A DNA stretch of 64,000 bases from Lepidostoma basale (GCA_022606425.2 JAHDVF020000223.1:655501-719500); one strand, 5' to 3'. Shown: positions 10,406 to 21,659, counted from the stretch's first letter. Notes: generated from the sequence alone by a model not told the origin. Made by a program: numbers and translations.

Positions 10406-11379
10406 TGTTATTTTTATTGTGTAATCGTACACCTTCATTATTCATTATTGTCGTTCTTTCAATTATAAATATATTTAATTGAAATTATTCGTTAATTGAA
10501 AAAAACAAACAGAATAGTAGAATGAACAGAGTTTTAATTCATAAAATTATGTTACCACATAACCTTTTATTGACAACATATTTCATGTTTATAATTCTAC
10601 AGAAATAAATTATTTCGTGTATGAATACAATCTTCAAAAACAATCTTTATTTTTAGACCAAAATAGGTCTGAAAATAAATGAAGTGCTGAATAGAAAATG
10701 ATTATATACAAACCATTTTTATTCACCAATATTTCACCAAACACATCAAAGAAGAAAAAATACTTTGCTATTTCTAAATAAGAATTGAAAATAATATTTC
10801 TCCGGTAAATTAATAGGGGGTTTATTTTATTATTATTATTATCAATCAAAACATGAGATGTTCCGCCCCGAGGTGAACGTAAGATGTCTCTACCTTTCCT
10901 TGTTAGCGTGTTGTCGAACGATACCCGGAAATTTGGTTAATTCATGAAAATAATAAAAGGAAAACAGGGAAAATCAGCGATGTTTTCGCACAGGGCGGTT
11001 TTAATATAAGGCACTTCAGAAGAATAACAATTGTCCCAATTTGAATATGCCTCGGCTGTATTCTTGCCGATATAACGGGAAGAAAAATGTTGTTTTGACA
11101 GTTCGAATATGTTAAACGTAAAAAGTTTGAAGGAATTCTTGGTGAGTACAATAATATTGAATAATACGTTTTAAAAGTTCTAAATGCTGATTACAAATGG
11201 TTGAAGTTAAAATCAAAACGTGGTTAACTCCTCTTAGTTCGTGTTTAATATAGCATTGTAAATATCAACATATCCTCACATTACCTATCTGGATTGAATT
11301 TGATTACATTGAATAGTCTTTAAGTGTTTAATTTATATAGATCCATAATTTTTCCACGTTTTAATTCATTAAATTTTTT
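10406..11379. other. AT-rich sequence, no gene recognised
   Basis: A somewhat GC-richer unique block lies at 10860-11100 (CCGCCCCGAGGTGAACG, CACAGGGCGGTTTTAAT). No open frame with family resemblance and no repeat match was found. Confidence 0.35.
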
Positions 11380-11440
11380 GAATAAATATAGTAACACTTT
11401 GTATTACAACACTTTTTTATTTTTACTGAACTCCGACATG

Positions 11441-11641
11441 GGTTCGATTCCCAACGAGGCAGGTGTGATTGTCACACTGTCTTTGGTCTGGTGTAGAATT
11501 CACGTGACAATAAAAATGGCGATAAATTGGCTACCTAACACATGTCACGAGAATCACTATGATAGCTACCCTTTACATCGATTTGGCTCATACTGTCATG
11601 ATGTAAAGAGCGATTCAACGAAATAATAATAATAATAATAA
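11441..11641 (+). repeat. tRNA-derived SINE, 5'-truncated at box B
   Basis: Starts at GGTTCGATTCC (box B of an RNA polymerase III promoter), continues through GATTGTCACACTGTC, ATTCACGTGACAATAAAAATGG, CACATGTCACGAGAATC and ATCGATTTGGCTCAT, and ends in (AAT)n. Box A is lost. The 3' end differs from that of the copies at 55 and 60 kb, so at least two SINE tail types exist here. Confidence 0.85.
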
Positions 11642-11705
11642 TGTTTCGGTTACAAGTAACTTTAACAATGAATTCAAAATTTAAGCTAATTCAATATTGT
11701 ATTAA

Positions 11706-11737
11706 TTAATAAAGGTAATTTGTAACCGAAACATGTC
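11706..11737 (+). ncRNA. Hammerhead-like motif, family G
   Basis: TTAATAA, extra A, hairpin GGTAA...GTAACC, GAAA, CATGTC. The opposite arm has the better stem sequence GGTTAC/GTAACC. The 5' box is degraded (G5 to A), so this copy is probably inactive. Helix III ACATGT and the GUC triplet are intact. Confidence 0.5.
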
Positions 11738-11841
11738 TGAGTTCGGTAAAAATAAAAAAGTGTTGTAATACAAAGTGTAACAACAGTGTGTTCTTTTTCC
11801 CAAACCAACTTAAAAATAATTTGAAATTGTGTAAAAATAAA

Positions 11842-11912
11842 CGTTCGTTTTCTAGAAGTTTTTTTTAGTATACATGATGTATTTCGAATATTTCGTTAGA
11901 CGAGGGAGGTTA
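11842..11912. repeat. Family C arm, degraded
   Basis: ACGTTCGTTTTCTAGAAGTTTT followed by a diverged TGATGTATTTCG matches one arm of the 33 kb palindrome. Confidence 0.5.
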
Positions 11913-11929
11913 ATTATAAGATATTGATA

Positions 11930-12050
11930 TGTACAAGTGAAGCGAATGGATCCATCCTGACTCCTTCTCATTTTGCTGCACTGCCAACCCTGAGGCAGCC
12001 GACCCTATTAAGAAATAGGTCATAATGCCAATACTAAGAAGAAGAAGATT
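11930..12050 (+). pseudogene. RTE-M LINE tail
   Basis: The codons for VKRMDPSR and for a diverged EIGHNANTKKKK stretch correspond to VRRMDLSRLPFIVL and the end of the copy at 36.5-37.1 kb. It closes with GAAGAAGAAG. Confidence 0.6.
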
Positions 12051-12149
12051 TATATTGTCTTGCTAGAGAATTATCCAATTTAATTCATTTCAAACAGGCA
12101 TTTGATAATTTCCTAGTTAGGCGAACCCTTCACTATAATAAAATATAAT

Positions 12150-12225
12150 AAAACTTATTCGAAACTTTTCTTTTCTAGAAGTTTTATCATAATATTATAT
12201 AAATGTTATTTACGTGTTTCGCCAT
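12150..12225. repeat. Family C arm, degraded
   Basis: ACTTTTCTTTTCTAGAAGTTTTATCATAATA then TTACGTGTTTCGCC. It keeps the GAAACACGTAA module on the minus strand but has no palindromic partner. Confidence 0.5.
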
Positions 12226-12295
12226 GATCGGTTGTATTAAATGTCATTAGTTTGTTAACACATTAATATTATTCTTATTATTATTCTCCTTCTGA

Positions 12296-12895
12296 TTGTA
12301 GATCTTGCGATCTGTTTATGCAGGATATCAACTTTCTTCCTGTGATGAAGACGAACAGCCTTCTCTCCATCTCATTGGTGGTCGACGGCCCTCTGGAGTC
12401 TCGTACATCACGATATTAGAAATTCTTGCTGGATCCATTATCTCGATGTGGTCCCTCTAGAATCGTCTTCTTTGCCTGCTCCATCTCACTATGTCTTCGA
12501 TTTTGCCGGATTTGCGAATTTCATCATTAGGTATCCTATCTATAAGGGTTCTCCCCAAAATAAATCGCAATGTTTTCATTTCTGCTACTCGAGATGTTTG
12601 GTTCTGACAGTGTCTGCTCTTGCTTCGATTCCGTATGTCATTATGGGCCTGACGCATGTTTTATAAATTCTAACTTTGCTTTCTACTAGCATACGCTTAT
12701 TGTCCCAGACAGTGTCCCTTAGACATCCAGTGATAACTGCAGCTTTATCAGTCTGTTTTTTAACATCATTATATAGATCGCGGCAACATCTCCACACCCA
12801 GATATTTAAACTTCATGACCTGTTCTATAGGTTTATCGTCTGCAACCAATTTGCATCTGAGAGGCTATCTGGATATTATTAGATGTTTTGATTTT
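12296..12895 (-). pseudogene. RTE-M LINE C-terminal fragment
   Basis: Two minus-strand open pieces cover it: 12585-12797 with TDKAAVITGCLRDTVW, YKTCVRPIMTYGIEARADT, and 12457-12657 with VAEMKTLRFILGRTLIDRI and IEDIVRWSRQRRRFW. They continue as MDPARI and EGRRPPMRWR to the 3' end near 12300 with RRRIIIRI-like codons. This is the region after the RT domain of an RTE-like LINE. At least one frameshift separates the pieces. The same family occurs at 26.8 and 36.5 kb. Confidence 0.85.
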
Positions 12896-12934
12896 GCGAT
12901 GGATATCAACATTAATATTATAATAGTTAAATGT

Positions 12935-13090
12935 TGTTTTTTATAAGAATCTCTTTCACTTTTGCCTTTTTTCGACAGCGACTAGTTTTGCAAGGCTCGT
13001 TGGCTTCGACTGACATCGACAAATCGGTCGCTATCGAAACAAAGACGAAAGCGGGAGCAGTATTTAAAAACCCACGTTTTTTAAGAACTT
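12935..13090. repeat. Family K palindromic repeat
   Basis: CACTTTTGCCTTTTTTCGACAG, GACTAGTTTTGC and AAATCGGTCGCTATCGAAAC, AAGACGAAAGCGGG form two imperfect inverted arms around about 12995. It is related to the copy at 27545-27625, which keeps GCGAAACCGGTCGC. Confidence 0.55.
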
Positions 13091-13573
13091 CTTCCATAAA
13101 AAGATTTCATTAAAATCATTACATTAGATTAGGTAATAGTAAACTATGCCAAAGGAAGGTTAAAACGGCACTTCCATATAATACAATAAAACTTCTAGCT
13201 GATTGCGTTTATCCTTTATGTTTATCAGTTAAATCGATTTCTGTTCGCACGGGTGTGCCTCTCTTGATTTAAACCGTGTCGAGGAAATTGTTTGAATTGC
13301 GAATAAAGCAAGGGGTCCGATCCTGCTGAGTCAGCAAATGGACCCGACGTGAAATGCATCTCTTTAAAAACGGAACCGACTTTGAAAGAAAAAGGAGGTG
13401 AATTGGTTTCTACACCACTTGGCAAAGGAAAATTCATTTAAAGGAAGAAGATTTCCGGGAATTGTATTTACGTTTTATTCAAATCTATTTCGGACACCAA
13501 AATACTTTTTATAAAAACGATTTTTAAATGTTTGAATAACTAAAAATAGGTTAACTATATCTGTTTTTCAACA

Positions 13574-13664
13574 TTTGAGTTCATTTTTCTCCACACTTTG
13601 TATCGTTCCTCCTAGAATGAAGGTGTTTAACCTTAAAACATTGGGAATAAAAATGAACTCAATG
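13574..13664. repeat. Family F palindromic relic
   Basis: TTGAGTTCATTTTT at the left and AAAAATGAACTCAA at the right are exact inverted repeats. Between them lies ATGAAGGTGTTTAACCTTAAAACATT, matching the family F stem-II hairpin and a GAAAC box mutated to AAAAC. Confidence 0.5.
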
Positions 13665-14284
13665 AGGAAAAAGCAGTCTTTTCATTCATAAAACAAAGTC
13701 AATATGGAATTCCACAGTGCTAAAAGACCTTAAATTTATCAAATTAAACATAGATAATAGATACGTATTTTTTTTTTAAAACGCAGTACGGTTTTTATTT
13801 TACTTTCAATAATAATCCATTTGTATTTATTTAAGCGTACAGTTTAATGTAAAAACACATTTTTACTCATAATTATACATTATAAATACACGAGATATAT
13901 TTCCCTCCATATTATTTGTGACAGCAGATATTTATATTTTTCCTCGCCTCTTCTCGTTACTTAACACATTAGAAACACATTAGGTCATTTTTAAAATCAT
14001 TTGGAGTCTTCGTGTCCTCTGGATATTCGTTAGCCAGGTGGTTTGGGGTATGCCTTTCCCTCCCTTCTTAGAAGCCTCAAATCTGGCATGATCTTATTGT
14101 TCTCAAAATTTATTATTTTTTATGATAAATAGAGGTATCTTAATATAATGTTCCCATCCAATCGATTACTCTCTCTTTCTCCCTCTCTCAGAAGAAAAAT
14201 ATGTAACCACGGGCAGTGGAATCAAGTTACATCTTGGAGTTGTACAAAGTCGATGTAATTTATTTATCTTATGTATTTAGTTGC
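13665..14284. other. AT-rich intergenic sequence
   Basis: No gene found. GGAATTCCACAGTG at about 13707 is a short family A end. The (CTCT)-rich patch at 14170-14190 is simple sequence. Just upstream, 13205-13445 is unique and less AT-rich, with no assignable product. Confidence 0.3.
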
Positions 14285-14645
14285 TGTTTACCGGATGGAT
14301 GAAGTGACGATAACTATAGGAGCGCTTTGTGACAAGCAAATGCCGGTACACGTATAGAGGAAGATGTACAAGGCAGAGCAAAACTGCATTGCGCCGAGAT
14401 GAAGATGAGATGAGCGGGCGGAGTACGGAAACATCAAGTAGCGCCCAGCCTACCATGTTTCACGAAAGGTGAAGGAAAGCGACCGAGAGAACGTGATAGG
14501 CCCAAGTTGACTTGGATGGGACTTATTTCAAATGAATCTCAAGAAAGACCGGATCCCACCGGACGCCACCAAGGACAGATAGTTTTGGAGAAGCCATGCG
14601 AGAAGAGCAGACCACAAGTTAATGAGACATAGACTAGAAAGAAGA
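14285..14645 (+). pseudogene. RTE-like LINE C-terminal fragment, separate family
   Basis: Frames jump, but VYRMDEVT, YGNIKxRPAYHVSRKVKESDRENV, PKLTWMGLIS, LKKDRIPPDAT and FWRSHAxRADHK are visible. They correspond to the GRERPKLTW...W..A..ADP end of RTE-like LINEs. It is unlike the other tails in the window and found once. Confidence 0.65.
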
Positions 14646-15219
14646 ATTGATATTAAATATCTGCTTAAAATATTTCAACTGTGCCACTGATATTCCTCAA
14701 AAGGTTTTATATAAAATAACGAAAACGTTTCTCGGAACTACGAATTTAATCCTTTAAAAATACTGAAACCACTGGAATAATCTGAATAACAAAATGCAAA
14801 TAGGTTTCACGAATATTTACATACACGAAACCAATCTTTGCATAAATCCTTTTGTTTCAACCATTCCACATTTATAAAAAAACTTTTACGAGAGTACTTC
14901 TGTTTATATAAAAAAGTGAGTTACTTCAGTAAATCAAAAATTTTCAACCTTTTTTTCATAAAAAATTTTCCTCTGTATTATATAAGATTTAAACATAGAA
15001 CAAACTCGTTCTTTTCGTAAATCTTATCATATCATATTTGAACTCTAAGGCTGATCTTATTAAATGTTTTACTCATCTTTTAAATAAAACTATTTGATTT
15101 TATATTAAAAATGTACAAATTAATAAATGTATAATAAAATAATAGTTAATATTTTGTCTCGGACACTCTGGCTAATTTAAATTTACACATGTTTTTTACA
15201 AACTTGGGTTTTCGTATAA

Positions 15220-15345
15220 AAACATTTTGAATGCATACAAATTCTTATAGACAATTACTGGATTTCACCCATTGCGGATAAATAATTTTTATTTTATAAG
15301 GATTAATTGTATTTCAATAGAGACGAAGATGTAAATTTTCGTATT
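15220..15345. repeat. Family B MITE fragment
   Basis: TTTGAATGCATACAAATTC, ACTGGATTTCACCCATTGCGG and TTAATTGTATTTCAATAGAGACGAAG match the far end and the start of one arm of the complete family B element. The rest is replaced by AT-rich DNA. Confidence 0.65.
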
Positions 15346-16090
15346 TTATTAAAAATATTTTTGTTTAGATTATATCGTTCTCCCAAATAATGAAGGAAAA
15401 CTCCAGAAAACCTTTAAAATATAATATATCGAGAAAAATAAACTGAAAAGTGTAAAAAAATATATTTCTTTAAAAAATTGTCATTGCGGAAATTTACGTC
15501 ACTGTAAAAACAAATCCATCTTCCGCTATTAATATCAAATTAACGTAGATTCCATTTATATATTTTTGTGCATATAAAAATAATAATGAAAATACAGAGA
15601 TATTCAATCAAAATAAAAATAAAACACATATTCTCCCTTACAAATTCAGTCCACAGCGAAATAAAACAGAGGAATTTCAAAACATTTGTAGCACTCATTG
15701 GATGTTTATAATGTTTGGGCAAAAACGATTATTACGTTTAATAAATAAATTCTAAGAATTTCGTTATCGCAAATACCATTATGGAGTTTTAAGTGGAAAA
15801 CTCGTAGGTAAAACAAGTTATTCAATTAAGGAACAGAATACAGGCATCACTCGGCAATATTAAATACTCTTTTTAACATTCAACAATAACCAAACCGCAA
15901 ACTTTCATTAAGCGCTAACAAATACTTACCCATTTGTAAGAAAAATCAATAGAATACCTCTTATTGTCTGTTGACTATTGTCTTTATGTTATGGTAGGTT
16001 TTATTATCACGGAATTCTGGAAAATAATTATTTCATCCCAATGAACAAATTTGAGGATGTTAGCAAAGCTTTTTTATTTTGGAATAACTT
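15346..16090. other. AT-rich stretch without features
   Basis: No LINE, SINE or palindrome landmarks were seen. Short frames here are chance. Confidence 0.35.
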
Positions 16091-16094
16091 CCGC

Positions 16095-16235
16095 CAACTT
16101 CGCCGAACTAACCATCACACGGTTTCTCATAGGGTTAGGCGGAGAGGTTCGACCGCCACACTGTTCTTTTCTGGCATAACTTTCGCGGTTCTTCTACATT
16201 CATACATAATGACACGGAAGCTCGTTGATTCGATA
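16095..16235 (-). pseudogene. RTE-T LINE 3' tail
   Basis: AACTAACCATCACACGGTTTC, CCGCCACACTGTTC and the CMNVEEPRKVMPE codons in reverse orientation. Only about 140 bases remain. Confidence 0.75.
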
Positions 16236-16439
16236 TCTTCCTGGAATATATTATATATTAAAATATTAAAAACGATTTCAACAATTATCATTTGTTGCTT
16301 CTTATGCAATGGTGTAAAACTCCATATAAAATATATGTATTATTGATGGCTGAGGTATTAGTTTTGTAAAATTATGTTACTAATTTATAATAGTAAACAC
16401 GATTGTTTAGTGGTTTTACTTGGATATAATTTATATTAA

Positions 16440-16500
16440 TTATGTTAAATAGTGTCAAATTCGTTTCGCCTTGCGAAGGCATTCTCAAACTCTTTGAATG
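16440..16500 (-). repeat. Family C hammerhead-like relic
   Basis: On the minus strand: TTGAGAA, extra T, hairpin GCCTT-CGC-AAGGC (five perfect pairs), GAAAC, GAATTTG. The stem is the best of the family C stems, but the 3' side no longer has the ACATGTC module. Confidence 0.45.
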
Positions 16501-16535
16501 AATAATAATTAAATAATTGATGTTTTTTAACTATT

Positions 16536-16612
16536 AAATAAATAAATAAATTAATTAATTAATTAATGAAATTCAAATAAATGAATAATTAAAAAAAAAA
16601 AAATATTTAACT
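16536..16612. repeat. AT-rich simple sequence
   Basis: Runs of AAAT and AATT units, followed by a poly-A tract. Confidence 0.8.
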
Positions 16613-16687
16613 ACTAAATAAAAGTGAATAAAATTATTATATAAAAATCATTTGATTATCATAAAATAATTCGTAATTTCAAAATTA

Positions 16688-16775
16688 TATTTAGTTTTTT
16701 TTTTTACATCGCTTCATTCTGTTTTATGAAACCAACCGGTTACGTTCCCGTTGAAGCTTCGTCGGGGTTATATCA
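16688..16775. repeat. Dispersed repeat with AACCGGTTACGTT motif, copy 1
   Basis: Matches 22190-22262 in inverted orientation: CTTCATTCTGTTTTATGAAACC, ACCGGTTACGTTCCCG. The family is unidentified. An unpaired GAAACCAACCGGTT may relate it to the palindromic repeats. Confidence 0.5.
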
Positions 16776-17310
16776 GTTCATTTTCTTAATTCTTCAAAAA
16801 GGTTCATTTTCTTAATTTTTTTAAATTATATTAAATTCTTTTTATTAATGCCCCATCACAAAATAAGTGCTCCATACAAATAAAGATATAACTTTTCCAA
16901 TAAAATTAGAATTTAGTTATTTTTATTTACATTAAACGACATTTTTATTATACTCGTATACAATATTAAAGCGAAGAAAAGACGTGCAATGCCGAGTCGG
17001 CGCATTTTGTATGTATGATATATATTTTTATTATATTTTACTAGTCCCTAACACGTGCGACAGAACCGAGAAATCTGTTCCTGCTATCGGCATTCCAGAC
17101 ACGAAGAGAAAATTCCGCAACCTCTTTCAACTCTGATCGAATGTTGACGTCACACATCTGATCTCGAATTCAAAATTCAATATTCTAGAAAAATAAATTT
17201 GATCTTACTCGCCGTCAATCGAAATGCAATTTTATAATATTTCTCCATGGTGAGTATCTATACAATATCTTCTAAGGTGAGTTTTTGCATTTAACCATTT
17301 ATACATTAAC

Positions 17311-17780
17311 CCTTATGTATGGAAGGGAAACATAGAACTAGCAAAAGGAGGATGAAATTAGAATAAATGCAGTTGAAATGAGATCTCTAAGACGAATGTG
17401 TGGATACTCTGTGTATGATAGTGTCGAATGAATAAGAAGTGAATGCAGTGCAAATTAGTGTGTTATAAACAAAATAATAAAATTAGTATGGTTTGGACAC
17501 ATGGAAAGGATGAATGAAGAAATAATGGTAAAAAAAGTATATGTAAACGATGTTAATGGAAATAGAAATAGAGAAAGACTGAGGAAAACGTGGCACGATC
17601 AAATAAATCAAATATTTAATGTCGGCCACGTGAGGAGTCAGAGAAATCAACGCACGTGCATAACACGATTTATGAATGTTGAGAAAGCTAGAGAAATGTG
17701 TCAGGAAAGAAAAGTGTGGCGGTCCATTCTTTCTGCCTACCTTCGGGGAGACGGCGTGATGGTTAGTTAGTTAGTTAGTT
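17311..17780 (+). pseudogene. RTE-T LINE 3' end with target duplication
   Basis: Begins CCTTATGTATGGAAG, passes RINAVEMRSLRRMCGYSV and, in the open part 17501-17770, MERMNEEIMVKKVYVNDVNG, LRKTWHDQINQIFNVGHVRSQRN, CQERKVWRSILSAY, closing with GTGATGG and four TTAG units. ACATTAAC precedes it (17303-17310) and ACATTTAAC follows it (17781-17789), a target duplication with one base of difference. An internal frameshift precedes the open part. Confidence 0.9.
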
Positions 17781-17790
17781 ACATTTAACG

Positions 17791-18556
17791 TTTTCTCGGT
17801 TCTTTATTTTATTTTATTGCCTAACACGTGAAGATAATGTGATGCCTTTGAAATGCGAAATATGCATTTGATAAAACCAGTCAAGGTCAGTTGCGTAGCG
17901 GCATCGCACGGTGTTTCAAATCTTACGAGCTACTTTTCATTATTCTGTAAAATTATTATTTTGAAAATTTTATTCTTATAAAATGTATATGTCTGTTGAC
18001 TTCTACGATAGAAACACATATATCTGTCTATCTCTCTGTCTTTACATAAAGTAGGTATTTGAATAGCGTATTTCGTAAGATTTTTTTTTAATATGAGACC
18101 GTAAAAGGCCCTTTGCAGCTCGACCCTGAGTATAAAGATAGAAATAGAAGTATTTTTTTAATTTTGAATATTAAATTCATAGATATATATCAATCAGTTA
18201 GCGGCGAAACAATACGACTGAACCGGTTTTGTTGTTGCATGCAATTAGGTAGGTAATTTAGGGGTTGAAATTTCAACAAATCGGCCTCAAATTTAGTGTG
18301 TGAACTGGATGACTAATACTCTTCCTAAACACTTATTATAAGCCATTTCCATGTCATTGGGTTTTTACTAAAAGTAGCTCGTAATATCGCACCCTGAAAC
18401 ACCGTGCATCGGTGGAGTGCGGACGTATACGAAAATAGTGTATACTGTTTAGAGTTGGTTTTAAACCAAGTGTGGACGATAAACCAACCGCGGGCTCCAC
18501 AGCTCCCACCAAGGTCACCCTTGTGGAGAGCTTGTTTACCACAGTGTGGCCCGCCT
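17791..18556. other. Unassigned sequence
   Basis: Resumes the unique context interrupted by the LINE (CCTAACACGTG occurs on both sides, at about 17046 and 17820). A block at 18440-18545 has internal short inverted repeats (GGTTTTAAACC, CTCCACAG...TGTGG) with no family match. Confidence 0.3.
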
Positions 18557-18612
18557 TTAAAAATATAATAAAACTTCTAAAATAGAGACGTTTTCATTTG
18601 TATTAATTATAA
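18557..18612. repeat. Family C arm fragment
   Basis: AATATAATAAAACTTCTAAAATAG then ACGTTTTCATTTGTATTAATTA matches the outer half of one arm of the 33 kb palindrome. Confidence 0.55.
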
Positions 18613-18984
18613 AATCAATACCTATTTGGCAAAAGGTCCCAACTGTTTTTTTATGAATTTTACAGGAGAGCAAACATAAGATTTTTACATTGTTTTGATT
18701 ATTTATGAAAATGTTATTTGTCTTCCAAACTGTTTATTTCAAATTTCAATTTACATAGCATAACGTAATCTACAAGATATATCAATAACTAAATTTAAAA
18801 AATATACATGTATTTAAAAAAAATAGGAGTTGAATGCAATTGTACATAAAAAAAAATACAGCTCTAACGTTGTCTCAAAACATAAAGTGCGCAAAAATAA
18901 TACTGATGGTATATTTAACTCAATTTCACAAAAAAAAACGCATTTGGGACCTTTTTGCCAAATAAGTACCGAAATATGGATTTT

Positions 18985-19147
18985 TACATCTTCTTCTTTC
19001 ACAGCCGTTGTCGTCCACTGCTGGACACAGGCCTCCCCCATACTTCTCCATGTATGACATGTCAAACGGGGTGTGGTTGGCATTACAACGCCACGCTTGC
19101 CAGATGGGTTGGCGAGGTGTCCTTCCACGTTAGCCCATGCGTTAATA
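18985..19147 (-). pseudogene. RTE-V type LINE tail, minus strand
   Basis: Minus-strand codons read NPSGKRGVVMPTTP, then WRSMGEACVQQWTTTAVKEE, the end of the YVQQWTTDG-type LINE tails. Family B is inserted at its 5' side, and the flanking 12-base duplication shows that the LINE scrap is older. Confidence 0.75.
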
Positions 19148-19159
19148 TTATCCACTGAG

Positions 19160-19470
19160 TAAATTGTATCTCAATAGAGACGAAGATGCAAATTGGAAAC
19201 TGAACATGGTTGATCAAGGTGTTTACAGGACTTATGACCTGTCATTGATCATAAGAATGGTGGAATGGGGAATGTTGTAATTACATAAAGTGTGCACTTA
19301 ACCAAACCAATGACAGGTCATAAGTCCTGTAAACATCTTGATCAACCATATTCAGTTTCCAATTTGCATCTTCGTCTCTATTGAGATACAATTAAATCAT
19401 AAATTGACAACCCGCATGGGTGAAATCCAGTATTCGTATACAAGTATAAGTATACATTCAAAAAATATTG
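19160..19470. mobile_element. Complete family B palindromic MITE, 311 bases
   Basis: Flanked by TTATCCACTGAG at 19148-19159 and 19471-19482. About 85-base arms, one at 19163-19248 and its reverse complement at 19306-19392, pair almost perfectly (TCTCAATAGAGACGAAGATG...CTTATGACCTGTCATTG). Outside the second arm lies a unique 78-base end with CATGGGTGAAATCCAGTAT, so the hairpin is off-centre. No coding capacity. The 12-base duplication is longer than usual for a cut-and-paste MITE and fits target-primed insertion better. Confidence 0.85.
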
Positions 19471-19482
19471 TTATCCACTGAG

Positions 19483-20295
19483 GTTAATTACTCGATCTCT
19501 AACATTTTGCATAGTTTCCAGGGGAGACCAAAGTCGAGGAGGTGTGGATAGGTACTTGTTTTACGTTTTACGTGGTAGATTTTTACATCATTGTTCAAGA
19601 AATAATGAATAATTTTGAAATTGTTTGTGGGTGGAAATTATAACTAGTTAATTTATTCGTAGCGTGTTAAAAAATAATAATGATAAAAAACAGAGCTTTC
19701 GAAAATAAAAGCCGGTGGGTGTTTGCCCACAAAATGTGTTTGCGGCGACCGACAGTTTGAAGGAACATAAAGCCCAGCGTAGTGCTGCGTATAACTTTAC
19801 AAGATTAATTAATCGCCCCCTCCCCTCCCGGAGTCTGTAACCCGAAGAGATTAAGCAATTTTGTTTTTAAAGTGTCAGCATAGTGCGACGGCAAATTTTT
19901 AATAAATTTCCTTCAATAACGCGAAAAAAAAGTTTGTCGATTTTTCATCGCGGAATACTAAATATTTTCCCCATAATTCGAATTGAAATTTTAAACGAGT
20001 TTCTTAATCTAAAAAGAAACGAGTGTTTTGGGATTGAGTGGAAGGGCTGTCTGAATTTATCGAGTGTACTTTGGGATATTATTTTCGCCAACTCGGCGAA
20101 GTTAATACTTTGCGAAGAAATCATCAATCTATTTTATCCGTATTTAAATACAATAGGTACGTTGAAAGCTTTTAAAATTGTGAAGTTATTTTAAAAGTAA
20201 GAGCATCGCATTTCATCAAAGAGGTGCTTTATATGAAATCACAAATAATAACATAATTCGGAATTAAATTTAAATAAACTATGATTAAGATAACC
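19483..20295. other. Unique sequence with GC-rich patch
   Basis: 19690-19860 is GC-richer (GGTGGGTGTTTGCCCAC, CGCCCCCTCCCCTCCCGG) and non-repetitive within the window. A 103-codon frame at 19883-20194 has no recognisable motif. No gene call is made. Confidence 0.3.
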
Positions 20296-20580
20296 AAATA
20301 TTAACTAACTAACTAACTAATCATCACGCCGTCTCCACGAAGGGGTAGGCAGAAAGAATGGACTGCCAAACTTTTCTTTCCTGACATATTTCTCTCGCTT
20401 CCTCAATATTCATACATCGTGTCATGCACTCGCGTCGATTTCTCTGACTCCTCACATGGCCGACATTCAATATTTGATTTAATTGATCGTGCCACGTTTT
20501 CCTCGGTCTTCCTCTATTTCTGGTTCCATTTACATCCTTCACATATAACTTTTTTACCATTATTTCTTCATTACTGATAA
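20296..20580 (-). pseudogene. RTE-T LINE 3' end
   Basis: The tail of TAAC units (20304-20320) precedes an open minus-strand piece 20324-20596 with EEIMVKKLYVKDVNGTRNRG, RKTWHDQLNQILNVGHVRSQ, RECMTRCMNIEEAREICQ and VWQSILSAYPF. 5' truncated just before HMERM. It is among the better-kept tails. Confidence 0.9.
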
Positions 20581-20759
20581 TATTACTGATGACCAAATAA
20601 TATTACTGAAATCTGCTGATGGATATTCATTTCAAATAACAATAAATAAATAAACTCTAGTTAATGTGTACTAAAATGTGGGGTACTAAATTTTTGTATG
20701 TATACTCGTATAATAGTATCTACAATAAATATTGTATTATAAATAAAATATATGTTCTT

Positions 20760-20925
20760 CTATATTCTCTTTTACTTTGTGTTGCGGATTGTATTTGAAC
20801 AAATATAACTGCACTTTCACAGACATGTTTCGGTTATGACACAAACTTGTTGTGCCATAATGTTGTAAAGTGTAATAAAGTGTTTTTAAAATAAGTGCAG
20901 TTATATTTATTTAAATAAAAAGTAT
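20760..20925. repeat. Family G palindromic element
   Basis: Starts with the module ACTTTGTGTTGCGGATTGTATTTGAAC shared with 22.3 kb. AAATATAACTGCACTTTCACAG is inverted as GTGTTTTTAAAATAAGTGCAGTTATATTTATTT. The minus-strand core at 20820-20855 has AACC-GAAACATGTCTG, with helix II partly lost. Confidence 0.65.
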
Positions 20926-21659
20926 AAACTTACGATGGATACGAAAAATGTAATGAATATTCTAGTAGTTGGTAGAAAGTCTGCAGCAAAATACAGAAGA
21001 AAAGAATTTGTCAAAGTTTACTAGAAACAAACGCCAATGTCAATTTTGTTGTAAATCATTTATAACAACAATTAGTCTAGAACAAGCAATAAACCGGCCG
21101 TTGAGCAAATGTGTTGAGGATAATGATAAATGGGATTATGTCACAAAACACGACTGACTACCCGGCGGGGTGTTGTTGTGTTTGCTAATCCTAAAAGTAA
21201 CACCGGTCTTTAAAGTTTCTGTTTAAATTAACTTTAATTCCACCCAGTCTGGCACTGCCGGGAACTTCTCGCATTACCATACGATTTAACTGAATTTAAA
21301 ATTAAGCCCTAAACAAAGGCAAAAAAGTGTTTATAAATAGATTAAGTGTTAATGCCTGTGAAAACAGTGAAAATTATTTTTTAATACAATATTAAAACAA
21401 CCTCATCTATATTCACTGTTGTTTAAGATTTTTTTAAGTACTTACATATAATACTATCTGCACGTATTATGGAATTGAATAACAAAGTTTTAATTTAAAA
21501 TTTAAAAACGTGAAGTAAAAAAGGGGTTCAAAAGGGTAGTAGGGCTACGATGGGATATGTTTTGCTTGAAAGCATGCCTCTACAAAATGTCGTAATGCGC
21601 CTGTTGCATTTACAACAGCAACACTGCTATCAATTCCAACTCTCTAGCGTTCACGAGAG

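Larger units (their letters stand above)
11380..11800. repeat. Family G palindromic element split by a SINE
   Basis: Left arm 11380-11440: AACACTTTGTATTACAACAC then ACTGAACTCCGACATG. The inverted right arm, 11731-11800, has ACATGTCTGAGTTCGG then GTGTTGTAATACAAAGTG. The inner stem sequences TTTCGGTTACAAGTAAC and GTAATTTGTAACCGAAA also pair. The SINE at 11441-11641 interrupts the left arm between CATG and TTTCGG. Confidence 0.8.

Noticed and set aside
19883..20194. 103-codon plus-strand frame as a gene
   Set aside because: No recognisable motif, no splice or start context, and a competing minus-strand frame over the same bases.
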